64,000 nt of DNA. It comes from a bacterium. Its GTDB lineage: Bacteria; Krumholzibacteriota; Krumholzibacteriia; LZORAL124-64-63. The stretch covers positions 434,001-498,000 of the forward strand of contig JADJQR010000001.1 of the NCBI GenBank assembly GCA_016712675.1, given 5' to 3'. Shown one piece after another: positions 32,405 to 41,108 of the stretch; position 1 is the first letter of the stretch, and each line of letters opens with the position of its first letter. Under the pieces are notes generated by a model. That model was not told where the DNA came from and made no database searches. It saw only the letters and a program-made list of their open reading frames with translations. Made by a program: the position numbers and the translations under genes.

Positions 32405-33715
32405 TGACCCTATGCAAAACCCCATCCATCACGCATTCATCACTGGCACAACGCCTCCATGGCGCCACTAGTCTGCGGGTCTCCGGAATCTGAGCCGATA
32501 AGTGCTGCATCGATAACCGAGAACCGGCCAAGAACGCGACCGCTTTCCCGACGACGTCATCCCAACGCATTGAATAGGCAGACGCCGGCCCACCCCGATG
32601 CCGCCGTATCGCGCGCCGATCGTCTACGCCGCAGCCCGGTAATACCGACTATGAAGCCCGCCGACCATCGGTCGCCGCATGACCGGCCCCAACGCAGGCG
32701 GCTCAACAGCCCGCCCATCCGGCGCATCCTTGCCGAGCCCCAGATGCGTGCGCGATCCATGGTAGTACTCGAGGTAGCCGCGAAGGATGCGGCGCGCGTG
32801 CGCCTCGTTGAACACGATCATGTGGTTCAGGCACTCGCGCTTGAGCGTGCCGACGACGCGCTCGCAATAACCGTTCTGCCACGGGCAGCGCACGGCGGTC
32901 ACGACCTGCTCGATGCCGAGCTCGTCAAGAGCAGCCACGACGGCATCGCCGTAGATCTTGTCGTGATCGCGCAGCAGGAACCGCGGCGCCGCATCGAACA
33001 TGAACGCCTGCCTGATCTGCAGTGCCGTCCACTCGGAAGTCGGGTGCGTCGTCACGTTGAAATGCACGATGCGCCGCCGATCCAGCGACAGCACCACGAA
33101 AACGTACAGCGTGCGAAACGTCACCGTCGGCACGGTCAGGAAATCGATGGCCGCCGTTTCGTGCAGGTGGTTCTTCAGGAACGTCTTCCAGTTCTGGAGT
33201 CGGCCGCCCGCGCCGCTTGATCATGTAGCGGGCGACCGTGGCCTCGCTGAGGAAGTAGCCGAGCATCATCAGTTCGCCGTGAATGCGCGGCGCGCCCCAC
33301 GTTGGGTTCTCGCCCGACATGCGGCGGATGAGCTCGATGGCTTCCCAGGGGATGCGCGGCCTGCCCGCTTCCCCGGGACGGCTCTTCCACCGCCACCACC
33401 TCCGCCACATCCTGCGGTGCCAGCCGATCACGGTCTCCGGCTGGACCAGACGCAACGGTCGGCGCCACCCGGTCCACCAGTGGCAAAGCAAAACCCAGAA
33501 GGCACGGTCCCGATCCCTGAACGGCGGCCTGGGGTTGGTGCGCTGCAGGACCAGGATTTGCTGGCGTAGGGCCAGATTCTCGAGGAGCAGGTTGCGGTGG
33601 GGGCGCAGGAGGTCGCGCAGGGAGGCGAACAGGAGGTTGAGCATGGGGGAATATCGGCTGCGGCTGGCGCGCCATGAGCCCTAACACGTTATTAAAAGGA
33701 CGCTTATGGCTGTCG
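32405..33715 (-). mobile_element. rve-transposase IS, copy A (frameshifted)
   Basis: One of several related elements. Its transposase-distal end starts TGACCCTATGCAAAACCCC, a sequence shared with copies B (34781) and C (38254). Its other end runs through ATATCGGC...GCCATGAGCC to about 33715 and is shared with the fragment at 45141. No clean terminal inverted repeat was found, so the outer limits are estimates. It truncates the Rrf2 gene. Confidence 0.6.
32624..33644 (-). pseudogene. Transposase of copy A, +1 frameshift
   Basis: About 340 codons homologous to the intact transposase at 35001. The first part (LLLENLALRQQILVLQRTNP... to ATVARYMIKRRGRPT) is in one frame and the catalytic part (VPTVTFRTLYVFVVLSLDRR to the end) in another. 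Where copy B has CGGCCGACGCAGAAC, this copy has CGGCCGACTCCAGAAC, one extra base near 33198. The DDE residues remain encoded but out of frame. Confidence 0.8.
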
Positions 33716-33847
33716 ATGCGACGGGGCACCGTCGCGGAACGAGGCTCGGGCGCAGCCCGACATCCGGCGCCGGCCGTCGCCACGGTTGAGGCGGGCGCGC
33801 CGATCGGCTAACATGTGCCAAGGTCGTCCGTTCTGGGGAGATATGTC

Positions 33848-34156
33848 ATGGTTCGTCTGCTCGAGAACAACCGCGGGGCCATCGAGGACCTCTGCCAGCG
33901 CTACCGCATCGCGCGCCTTGACGTGTTCGGTTCCGCTCTGCGGGACGACTTTCGGCCCGGCGAGAGCGACCTGGACCTGCTGGTCGAATTTGGTCCGATG
34001 ACTCCCTACGAGCGAGCCGACGCCTACTTCGGGTTCTTGGACGAGTTGCGCTCGATGGTCGGTGTCGACATCGATCTGGTGGTGTCCGGGGCCGTGAAGA
34101 ACCGCATCATCGCCGCGGATATCGAGAGCACCAAGCAGGCGTTCTATGCCGCGTGA
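33848..34156 (+). CDS. mntA: MntA-like nucleotidyltransferase antitoxin
   Basis: A 102-residue minimal nucleotidyltransferase. The active site is GSALRDDF followed by ESDLDLLVEF (Asp pair) and VDIDLVV (third Asp), the GS-x-DxD pattern of MNT proteins. In the studied MntA/HepT systems this protein inactivates the HEPN ribonuclease by adding AMP. A GGGGAGAT ribosome site precedes ATG 33848. The gene overlaps hepT by 11 bases. Fragments of a second copy lie at 45254 and, for the partner, at 54010. Confidence 0.88.
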   Translation: MVRLLENNRGAIEDLCQRYRIARLDVFGSALRDDFRPGESDLDLLVEFGPMTPYERADAYFGFLDELRSMVGVDIDLVVSGAVKNRIIAADIESTKQAFYAA

Positions 34157-34502
34157 TCCCAGGGCCTACCTCGAGGACATTGTTGAGGCGTGCCAGGCGA
34201 TCTCAGCGGCGACGCACGGTCTGGACCTGCCTGCGTACCTTGCGAACCGGCTGGTGCGGTCGGCAGTGGAGCGCGAGTTCATCATCATCGGCGAGGCCTT
34301 GCTGGCCTTGTCGCGGCGGGCCCCGGTCGTGTTCGCGGCGATCGGTCACGCGCGGCGCATCATTGATTTTCGAAACCAGCTGACGCACGAGTACCCCACG
34401 ATCGACGACACGATCGTGTGGGCCATCGCTGATCGGGACGTGCCGGTGCTGCAGCGGGAGTGCCAGGTGATGCTTGATGGTGGCGCCGGGGGTTCGGCGT
34501 AG
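34146..34502 (+). CDS. hepT: HepT-like HEPN ribonuclease toxin
   Basis: A 118-residue HEPN (DUF86) protein. The catalytic R-x4-H motif is RNQLTHEY at about residues 76-83, within the family context RRIIDFRNQLTHEYPTIDDT. The N-terminal helix AYLEDIVEACQAISAATHGL is typical. It would act as an RNase held in check by the MntA protein encoded just upstream with overlapping genes. A terminator-bearing repeat follows at 34541. Confidence 0.88.
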   Translation: MPRDPRAYLEDIVEACQAISAATHGLDLPAYLANRLVRSAVEREFIIIGEALLALSRRAPVVFAAIGHARRIIDFRNQLTHEYPTIDDTIVWAIADRDVPVLQRECQVMLDGGAGGSA

Positions 34503-34540
34503 GGCGGTCGCTCTCTAGTTTCACGCAGCGCGCCCCACTC

Positions 34541-34716
34541 GGGGAGCCAATCCTTTTTCTGCGGAATTCGACATACCTTCCGGTTAACGACGTGGCCCGG
34601 GGCGAGAGCTCTCGGGCTTTTTGTTTATTCGCAAGTCTGGCAACGGATTGCGCGGTTCTGGCGGGCGGGGTCGGAATCTCTGTTTTGGGAGGAGAGTTTG
34701 GGGGTCGGTGGGAACA
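34541..34716 (+). repeat. Dispersed 176-bp repeat with internal terminator, copy R1
   Basis: Begins GGGGAGCCAATCCTTTTTC and ends GGGGGTCGGTGGGAACA. It is about 90 percent identical to 40751-40926 (R2). A diverged copy is at 36163 and short pieces are at 42356 and 48918. It includes GCCCGGGGCGAGAGCTCTCG followed by GGC and a T-run (34595-34622), a rho-independent terminator for the mntA-hepT operon. The remaining gap to 34780 shows nothing further. Confidence 0.7.
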
Positions 34717-34780
34717 GTCAGGGGTTACGCCCGGTGCCCATAAGGTTGTAGAAAAACTCTCTCTTTCTCGGTTTCACAAC

Positions 34781-36060
34781 TGACCCTATGCAAAACCCCA
34801 TCCCTCACGCATTCATCACAGGCGTGGCACATCGACGGCCAGACTGATCGGGCATACCTCAGGATTTGAACTGGCAAGAGTCACGCAGACAGGCAAGATC
34901 CAGAAGATCGCGCGATCATTTCCCCGGCAGCAGCATCACATCGCGATGAACAGGCAGACGCCGGCCCAGCCCGATGTGGTCGGCATCGTTCGCCGTTCGC
35001 CTACGCCGCAGCCCGGTAGTACCGACTGTGAAGCCCGCCCACCATCACCCGCCGCTTCACGGGCCCCAACGCGGGCGGCTCAACGGCCCGCCCATCCGGC
35101 GCATCCTTGTCGAGCCCCAGGTGCGTGCGCGATCCATGGTAGTACTCGAGGTAGCCGCGAAGGATGCGGCGCGCGCGCGCCTCGTTGAAGACGATCATGT
35201 GGTTCAGGCATTCGCGCCTGAGCGTGCCGACGACGCGCTCGCAATATCCGTTCTGCCACGGGCAGCGCACCGCGGTGACGACCTGCTCGATGCCGAGCTC
35301 GTCAAGAGCAGCCACGACGGCCTCGCCGTAGATCTTGTCGTGGTCGCGCAGCAGGAACCGCGGCGCCGCATCGAACATGAACGCCTGCCTGAGCTGCAGC
35401 GCCGTCCACTCCGCGGTCGGATGCGTCGTCACATTGAAATGCACGATGCGCCGCCGGTCCAGCGACAGCACCACGAAGACGTACAGCGTGCGGAACGTCA
35501 CCGTCGGCACAGTCAGGAAGTCGATGGCTGCCGTCTCGTGCAGGTGGTTCCGCAGGAACGTCTTCCAGTTCTGCGTCGGGCGGCCGCGTCGCTTGAGCAT
35601 GTAGCGGGCGACGGTGGACTCGTGCAGGAAGTAGCCCAGCATCTGCAACTCGCCGTGGATGCGTGGCGCGCCCCAGGTCGGGTTCTCGCGCGACATGCGG
35701 CGGATCAGCTCGATGACCTCCCACGGAATGCGCGGCCGCCCCGTCGGCTGCAGCGGCTTGCTCTTCCATCGCCACCACATCCGCCACGACTTGCGGTGCC
35801 ACCTGATCACCGTCTCCGGTTGGACCAGGCGCAGCGGTCGGCGCCACCCATCCCACAGCTGATGGAGGATGACCCAGAACGCGCGGTCGCGATCTCGGAA
35901 CGGCGGCTTCGGGTTGGTGCGTTGCAGGACCAGGATCTGCTGGCGCAGGGCCAGGTTCTCCAGGAGCAGGTCGCGGCGGGGGCGCAGAAGGTCGCGCAGG
36001 GTGGCGAGCAGGAAGTTGAGCATGGATGGGTATCGTCTGCACATGGCCCCAATTGAGTTG
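34781..36060 (-). mobile_element. rve-transposase IS, copy B (apparently complete)
   Basis: Starts TGACCCTATGCAAAACCCC and contains an uninterrupted transposase. A 200-base non-coding tail (34781-35000) lies between the end and the transposase stop. The same tail is present in copy C, and a partial version in copy A. The opposite limit near 36060 is an estimate, because the terminal repeat was not recognised. Confidence 0.6.
35001..36023 (-). CDS. DDE/rve transposase (intact copy B)
   Basis: A 340-residue transposase. The N-terminal part is LLRPRRDLLLENLALRQQIL. A HTH_29-like DNA-binding part is WGAPRIHGELQMLGYFLHES. The rve core has AIDFLTVPTVTFRTLYVF (first Asp), FLLRDHDKIYG (second Asp) and GYCERVVGTLRRE (Glu). 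ATG 36023 (MLNFLLATLRD) matches the starts of the sister copies; the open frame extends 74 codons further without similarity. It is the only copy of this family here that could be functional. The family resembles IS3/IS481-type integrases, but I cannot fix its name. Confidence 0.85.
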   Translation of the reverse strand: MLNFLLATLRDLLRPRRDLLLENLALRQQILVLQRTNPKPPFRDRDRAFWVILHQLWDGWRRPLRLVQPETVIRWHRKSWRMWWRWKSKPLQPTGRPRIPWEVIELIRRMSRENPTWGAPRIHGELQMLGYFLHESTVARYMLKRRGRPTQNWKTFLRNHLHETAAIDFLTVPTVTFRTLYVFVVLSLDRRRIVHFNVTTHPTAEWTALQLRQAFMFDAAPRFLLRDHDKIYGEAVVAALDELGIEQVVTAVRCPWQNGYCERVVGTLRRECLNHMIVFNEARARRILRGYLEYYHGSRTHLGLDKDAPDGRAVEPPALGPVKRRVMVGGLHSRYYRAAA

Positions 36061-36162
36061 TAACGCAATGAAAAATATGATAGTTGCGACGATTGCGGCG
36101 ACTGATGTCCCGACGCGTGTTGTGGGCTCCTGCGCAACTGAAGGCCCGGCGCGAATCTTTCT

Positions 36163-36287
36163 GACCTTCCGGTTAGCGACGCAGCACGGAGGCGAGAGTT
36201 TTCGGACTTTTCTTTTATACGCAGTTCTGGTAACGAGTTACACATTTCTGGGGGGTGGGGGCAGATTCTCTGGTTTGGGTGGGAGAA
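36163..36287 (+). repeat. Diverged copy of the dispersed repeat (R3)
   Basis: From GACCTTCCGGTTAGCGAC to TCTCTGGTTTGGGTGGGAG this follows R1/R2 in order, with many substitutions and a weakened hairpin (GGCGAGAG...TTTTCGGACTTTTC). It lies between IS copy B and the AbiEi-like gene. Unlike R1 and R2 it precedes a gene instead of following one. The gap 36061-36162 has nothing I can name. Confidence 0.55.
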
Positions 36288-36314
36288 CCGCCCCGGCTTA
36301 ATTAAAAAACCAAC

Positions 36315-36343
36315 TTGACCGATGCGTCACTAGGCTGTATTTA
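36315..36343 (+). promoter_or_regulatory. Promoter producing a probably leaderless abiEi-like mRNA
   Basis: TTGACC at 36315-36320, a 17-base spacer and TATTTA at 36338-36343. The start site predicted seven bases later falls on the ATG at 36351, and there is no ribosome site. CTTGAC (36314-36319) and GTCAAG (36344-36349) form an inverted repeat spanning the promoter, a likely autorepressor site. Confidence 0.6.
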
Positions 36344-36350
36344 GTCAAGT

Positions 36351-37406
36351 ATGCGAGCCCCCAAAGAACAGCAGGCCTTGCGGCAAGTGACCGCACGTCT
36401 CGGCGAACTCCTCGACGTGGCCCCCTCCGAGGTCCACCAGCGTCAGGACCGGCGAGTCCCCGCGGTCGACGCCGCCATCGAGATCGCGGGGACCACGTTC
36501 GTCGTCGCGTACAGGAGTTCGGGATCTACTGCGCCGGTCTCGGCGGCGATCGGGCAGGTGCGGAGGCTCGCGTCCTGCGCGGGGCCATACGCTATCCCAC
36601 TCGTCGTCGTTCCGTTCATGGGCCCGGTCGGCCGTCAGCGGTGCGAAGATGCCGAAGTTGCCTGGCTGGATCTGAGCGGCAACGCGCGGATCTTCGCACC
36701 GGGCATCCGGGTGTTGGTCGAGGGCCGGCCGAATCAGTTCAAGAGTCGGGGCAGGCCGTCTAGCGCGTTCGCCCCCAAGAGCTCCAGGATCTCTCGCTGG
36801 CTACTGATGCATCCCGGGCAGCCGATAGTGCAACGCGATATCGCCCAGGCGACGGACATGGACGAGGGCTTCACGAGCCGGATCGTCTCCCGGCTTGAAG
36901 AGGAGAACTTCGTTTTGCGGGGGCAGGACGGCGGGATCAGGCTTAGGGACCCGGATCTCCTGCTCGATGCATGGCGCGAGACATACGATTTCTCGATGCA
37001 CCATATCATCCCTGGCCACATGGCTACCCGCTCAGGCGAGCAGACGCTCCGCCTTCTGGCAGACGGTCTGCACGGCCAGGGAGTGCGATACGCAGCGACC
37101 GGGCTCGCCTCGGCTTGGCTGCTGACCAAGTTCTCCGGCTTCCGGCTGACGACGATGTACGTCACAGAGCACCCGGCGTCCGAGATCCTGGAATCCCTGG
37201 GTTTCCGCGAGGAGGAGCGAGGGGCGAACGTGTGGATCGTTGTCCCGAAGGATGAGGGCGCATTCCAGGGGACGGACCAGCGGGACGGGATCACGTGCGT
37301 GCATCCGGTCCAAGCCTACCTTGATCTCAAGGACCAGCCGGAGCGGGCGAAAGAGGCCGCCGACCACCTGCGCGCCGAGTTGTTGAAATGGAGTCCCCAT
37401 GTCTGA
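36351..37406 (+). CDS. AbiEi-like antitoxin (type IV toxin-antitoxin)
   Basis: A 351-residue protein of the AbiEi/COG5340-like group. A winged-helix segment in the middle (ISRWLLMHPGQPIVQRDIAQ, then DEGFTSRIVSRLEEENFV, about residues 145-185) should bind DNA. The C-terminal part (ATGLASAWLLTKFSGFRLTT, CVHPVQAYLDLKDQPERAKE) matches the antitoxin domain. Known AbiEi proteins repress their own operon and counter the AbiEii nucleotidyltransferase. The stop overlaps the partner gene by eight bases. The gene appears leaderless. Confidence 0.8.
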   Translation: MRAPKEQQALRQVTARLGELLDVAPSEVHQRQDRRVPAVDAAIEIAGTTFVVAYRSSGSTAPVSAAIGQVRRLASCAGPYAIPLVVVPFMGPVGRQRCEDAEVAWLDLSGNARIFAPGIRVLVEGRPNQFKSRGRPSSAFAPKSSRISRWLLMHPGQPIVQRDIAQATDMDEGFTSRIVSRLEEENFVLRGQDGGIRLRDPDLLLDAWRETYDFSMHHIIPGHMATRSGEQTLRLLADGLHGQGVRYAATGLASAWLLTKFSGFRLTTMYVTEHPASEILESLGFREEERGANVWIVVPKDEGAFQGTDQRDGITCVHPVQAYLDLKDQPERAKEAADHLRAELLKWSPHV

Positions 37407-38235
37407 CAAACCGTCGTCTGCAGACGGATACCGCAGCGAACAGGTCGAGCTTGTGCGCGCAACATGTCTGTATGTCGCGACGAAGCTTGGGGACCTGATG
37501 GAAGATCTCGTGGTCGTCGGTGGTTTGGCTCCGTCACTGCTCATCGATCAACAAGGGATTGTCGAAGGCGCTGATCGACACGTCGGGACGATGGATCTCG
37601 ACGTGGGCCTTGCCGTGGCGCTGCTGGATCAGGGACGCTACCGGACGATCACCGAGAGGCTCCGTTCTGCGGGGTTCTCGGAAGACGTGAACGCGGCAGG
37701 CAATCCGACCCGGCAGCGCTGGAGGCTTGAAGGAGTCACTGTCGATTTTCTGATCTCTCCGACGCGACCCGGAGACGTCGGTGGGACACTTCGAAACATC
37801 GAGGCCGACTTTGCCGCGGTGATCGCGCCAGGGCTTCATTTGGCGTTTCGGGATCGCCAGCGCGTGGCCCTGTCCGGACGGACGATCATGGGCGAAGACG
37901 CCATCCGGGACGTGTGGGTATGCGGACCGGGCGCCTACATCGTCCTCAAAGCACTGGCATTTGGTTCCCGTGGCGAGAACAAGGATGCCTACGACTTGTT
38001 CTACGTCGTGCGGAACTTCGGGTCTGGGGTCGAAGACATCGCCGAGTGCCTGCGACCGCTTCTCAACGATCCGGCGGGATCGGATGCGATGGCCATCCTG
38101 CGGCGGGACTTCCTGGATCACAACGGCCTCGGCCCGCGGCGCGTTGCGGAGTTCCTGATGCGCGGGCCTGACGATGCCATCCAGGCGGACGTGGTTGGGT
38201 TCGTCAGCCGGCTTCTCGATTGCTGCGGTTGTTGA
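37399..38235 (+). CDS. AbiEii-like nucleotidyltransferase (type IV toxin partner)
   Basis: A 278-residue protein with a nucleotidyltransferase-type site. VVVGGLAPSLLID (about 38-50) corresponds to the GG-x-A motif, and GTMDLDVGLAV (about 63-73) supplies the Asp pair. WRLEGVTVDFLIS gives the third Asp, and KALAFGSRGENKDAYDLFYV is the C-terminal signature of AbiEii-related enzymes. Family members transfer nucleotides to tRNA or other targets. It is co-translated with the AbiEi-like antitoxin. It could serve in phage defence, which is known for the family and inferred here. Confidence 0.82.
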   Translation: MSDKPSSADGYRSEQVELVRATCLYVATKLGDLMEDLVVVGGLAPSLLIDQQGIVEGADRHVGTMDLDVGLAVALLDQGRYRTITERLRSAGFSEDVNAAGNPTRQRWRLEGVTVDFLISPTRPGDVGGTLRNIEADFAAVIAPGLHLAFRDRQRVALSGRTIMGEDAIRDVWVCGPGAYIVLKALAFGSRGENKDAYDLFYVVRNFGSGVEDIAECLRPLLNDPAGSDAMAILRRDFLDHNGLGPRRVAEFLMRGPDDAIQADVVGFVSRLLDCCGC

Positions 38236-38253
38236 CGTGACCGCGGGCCTCCT

Positions 38254-39240
38254 TGACCCTCTGCAAAACCCCATCCATCACGCATTCATCACAGGTCGGC
38301 GCATCGATGGCAAGACTGATTGGCCATTCTTCAGGATTTGAACCGGTAAGGGTCACGCAGACGGGTAAGATCCAGAAGATCGCACGATCATTTCCCCGAG
38401 AACAGCGCCCCGTCGCACAGAGCAGGCAGGCGCCGGCCCACCCCGATGTGCGGGTCGCATCGCTCGCCGTTCACTGAAAGTTATGCCGCGGCCCGGTAAT
38501 ATCGACTGTGAAGCCCGCCCACCATCACCCGCCGCCTCACCGGCCCCAACTCGGCCGGCTCGACAGCACGCCCATCCGGCGCATCCTTGCCAAGCCCCAG
38601 GTGCGTCCGCGATCCATGGTAGTACTCGAGGTAGCCACGAAGGATGCGGCGCGCGTGCGCCTCGTTGAACACGATCATGTGGTTCAGGCATTCGCGCTTG
38701 AGCGTGCCGACGACGCGCTCACAATAGCCGTTCTGCCACGGGCAGCGCACGGCGGTCACGACCTGCTCGATGTCGAGCTCGTCGAGCGCAGCCACGACGG
38801 CATCGCCGTCGATCTTGTCGTGGTCGCGCAGCAGGAACCGCGGCGCCGCATCGAACATGAACGCCCGCCTGAGCTGCAGCGCCGTCCACTCCGCGGTCGG
38901 ATGCGTCGTCACATTGAAATGCACGATGCGCCGCCGGTCCAGCGACAGCGCCACGAAGAAGTACAGCGTGCGGAACGTCACCGTCGGCACAGGTCGGCGC
39001 CATCCATCCCACCATTGGCAGAGCGCGATCCAGAACGCGCGATCGCGGTTCCGGAACGGCGGCTTCGGGTTGGTGTGTTGCAGTACCAGGATCTGCTGGC
39101 GCAGGGCCAGGTTCTCGATGATCGGGTCGTGGCGGGGGCGTAGGAGGTCGCGCAGGGTGTGGAACAGGAGGGTCAGCATGGGAGGTGTATCGGTCGCCCG
39201 GGAATGCGGTTGAGATCTAACTTGTTGTTTAATATTTAGT
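38254..39240 (-). mobile_element. rve-transposase IS, copy C (internally deleted)
   Basis: Starts TGACCCTCTGCAAAACCCC and follows copy B closely through its 200-base tail. The element is shorter because an internal part of the transposase gene is gone. The right limit is an estimate from where similarity to copy B ends near the transposase start. Confidence 0.6.
38481..39179 (-). pseudogene. Transposase of copy C with in-frame internal deletion
   Basis: A 232-codon frame. Its start (LRDLLRPRHDPIIENLALRQ) and its catalytic end (VPTVTFRTLYFFVALSLDRR...) match copy B, but about 108 residues between WWDGWRRP and VPTVTFRTL are missing. This removes the DNA-binding HTH and the first catalytic aspartate (AIDFL). 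The frame is kept, so a stable but inactive or inhibitory fragment is possible. Confidence 0.8.
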
Positions 39241-39261
39241 TGACACTCTACGCGGCTGATT

Positions 39262-39286
39262 TGCAGTGGTGCTGCAGATTGGCCGA
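39262..39286 (+). promoter_or_regulatory. Shared operator-like motif upstream of first DUF4143 ATPase
   Basis: TGCAGTGGTGCTGCA (palindromic ends TGCAG/CTGCA), four bases, then GGCCGA. The same geometry occurs twice ahead of the second DUF4143 ATPase. Looser relatives follow in the same gap: GGACGA at about 39309 and 39341, and TTGGACGTATTGCAATCC near 39443 in reverse. The remainder of 39241-39472 shows no gene. Confidence 0.6.
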
Positions 39287-39472
39287 AGGACTCTGGGAGT
39301 CGCCAAGTGGACGAACCAATGCTGGCAATTGGACGATTCCCGACCGGCAGGGCGACCGGCAGAGCAAATTGCGATCAGCCAACACATAAGGTTGCAATTG
39401 GCGCCACATAAACCTACAATCGGCCAGACGGCAACCCTTCATTTGGACGTATTGCAATCCGGAGCCAGGACC

Positions 39473-40723
39473 ATGACCCCATCGGCCTACATCCCGAGAT
39501 TCATCCAGGAGCGGGTCGAGGAAGCCCTGACCGATACTCCGGTCGTTCTCATCCACGGCCCGCGCCAGAGCGGCAAGACGACGCTGGCCCGCCACGTGGG
39601 ACAGGAGAAGGGATTCGCCTACTACAGTTTCGACGACGTCGGCGTCCGTTCGGCCGCGCAGGATGACCCGGCCGGATTCGTCGCCGGGCTTCCCGAGCGG
39701 ATCATCCTGGACGAAGTCCAGCGGGTTCCGGAACTCTTCTCGACCATCAAGCTCGCGGTCGATCGCGAACGCAGGCCCGGGCGCTTCATCCTGACCGGCT
39801 CGGCAAACATCCTGATGATCCCCAGGGTGTCCGACTCCCTTGCCGGACGGATGGAGATCATCAGTCTGCATCCGTTGTCCCGCTGCGAGATTCTGGGTCG
39901 GAAGTCAGGGTTCATCGACGATCTCTTCGCCGGCGTGGGCTTGATGCACCAGGCCAATCGCCTCGGTAATGGGATTGCCGAATTCGTCGCTGCCGGAGGC
40001 TACCCGGCCGCGCTGTCCCGCACGAACGAGCGCAGGCGGACCGATTGGTACCGCGAATATGTCGAGACCATCGCCAAGAGGGACATCAAGGACCTCGCCC
40101 GCATCCGGGAGATCGAGGTCCTGCCCCAGATCATGGCGCTGGCCGCGGCCCAGACCGCTCAACTGTTCAATCTGGCCGAGCTCGCCAGCCCATTCCGTCT
40201 GAGCAGGCCGACGATCGGCGATTACGTGACGCTGCTCGAGCAGGTCTTCCTGATCCAGCGGTTGCCCTCGTGGCACAGCAACCGGCTCAGCCGACTGGTC
40301 AAGGCGCCAAAGCTTCACGTAGGGGACACGGGCGTCGCCTGCGCTGTCTTGAACCATTCAGCCGCGGCGCTTTGCGAAGACCGGCCCTTGCTCGGTCACC
40401 TGCTCGAGACCTACGTGGTCCAGGAACTCCGGCGGCAGGCAAGCTGGAGTGCGGAGCGGATCCAGTTGCATCATTTCCGGACCAAGGAGGGCGCCGAAGT
40501 CGATGCCGTTCTCGAACGCGCCGGACGACAGATCGCGGGGGTCGAAGTCAAGCTGTCGGGAACCGTCGTGGCGAAGGACTTCCGGGGCCTGAAGAAGCTG
40601 CGGGAAGCCGTCGGCAGCCGCTTCACGACCGGTGTCGTGCTGTACGATGGAGAGGTCTCCATTCCGTTCGGGGAGGGGCTTTTCGCCGTGCCGCTCAGTC
40701 GGCTGTGGAGCGAGAAGACGTGA
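39473..40723 (+). CDS. DUF4143-domain AAA ATPase (first)
   Basis: A 416-residue ATPase. Walker A is HGPRQSGKTT (about 28-37); Walker B is ERIILDEVQ (about 75-83); the sensor-like RFILTGSANIL follows. The DUF4143 C-terminal domain covers about 200-380 (YVETIAKRDIKDLARI, and LLETYVVQELRRQ) and contains the nuclease-like strand pattern EGAEVDAVLER...IAGVEVKLSGT (D, then E-x-K), as in PD-(D/E)XK folds. Function of this widespread family is poorly known. ATG 39473 is chosen by homology; the frame runs 69 codons further upstream through operator-like repeats. Confidence 0.88.
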   Translation: MTPSAYIPRFIQERVEEALTDTPVVLIHGPRQSGKTTLARHVGQEKGFAYYSFDDVGVRSAAQDDPAGFVAGLPERIILDEVQRVPELFSTIKLAVDRERRPGRFILTGSANILMIPRVSDSLAGRMEIISLHPLSRCEILGRKSGFIDDLFAGVGLMHQANRLGNGIAEFVAAGGYPAALSRTNERRRTDWYREYVETIAKRDIKDLARIREIEVLPQIMALAAAQTAQLFNLAELASPFRLSRPTIGDYVTLLEQVFLIQRLPSWHSNRLSRLVKAPKLHVGDTGVACAVLNHSAAALCEDRPLLGHLLETYVVQELRRQASWSAERIQLHHFRTKEGAEVDAVLERAGRQIAGVEVKLSGTVVAKDFRGLKKLREAVGSRFTTGVVLYDGEVSIPFGEGLFAVPLSRLWSEKT

Positions 40724-40750
40724 CCGCGGGGTTCGAGGATGGGGCCGTCT

Positions 40751-40926
40751 GGGGAGCCAATCCTTTTTCAGCGGAATTCGACATACCTTCCGGCTAACGG
40801 CACGGCCCGGGGCGAGAGCTCTCGGGCTTTTCGTTTATTCCCAAGTCTGGCAACGTATTGCGCGGTTTTAGCGGGTGGGGTCGGATTCTCTGGTTTGGGA
40901 GGGAGAGAATGGGGGTCGGTGGGAAC
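40751..40926 (+). repeat. Dispersed 176-bp repeat with terminator, copy R2
   Basis: Same unit as R1 (34541-34716), here starting 27 bases after the DUF4143 ATPase stop. It contains the GAGAGCTCTCGGGCTTTTC hairpin/T-run terminator. Between its end and the operator sites of the next ATPase (40927-41013) no gene is visible. Confidence 0.7.
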
Positions 40927-41013
40927 ACGATGGGAGGTCCACCGGACGGCTGGGAATCCTGACGATACATAACTCGTCGTGTAACAATTAATTAATGCTT
41001 GTTGCGGCTGATA

Positions 41014-41097
41014 TGCAGTGAAGCTGCATTTTGGACGATACCGCTGGACGTGGGGCCGTGCCTCGTCTAACATGCAATGGCGTTGCATATCGGACGA
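41014..41097 (+). promoter_or_regulatory. Two copies of the shared operator-like motif upstream of second DUF4143 ATPase
   Basis: Site 1: TGCAGTGAAGCTGCA (41014-41028), four bases, GGACGA (41033-41038). Site 2: TGCAATGGCGTTGCA (41073-41087), four bases, GGACGA (41092-41097), ending 11 bases before ATG 41109. Both palindrome arms and the fixed four-base gap match the site at 39262. They probably bind a common dimeric regulator or the ATPase itself. Confidence 0.65.
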
Positions 41098-41108
41098 AGG
41101 GACCTGCC

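Noticed and set aside
34541-40926. Integron attC sites
   Set aside because: The repeats lack paired core sites of the GTTRRRY/RYYYAAC type at their ends, and no integron integrase is present in the window.
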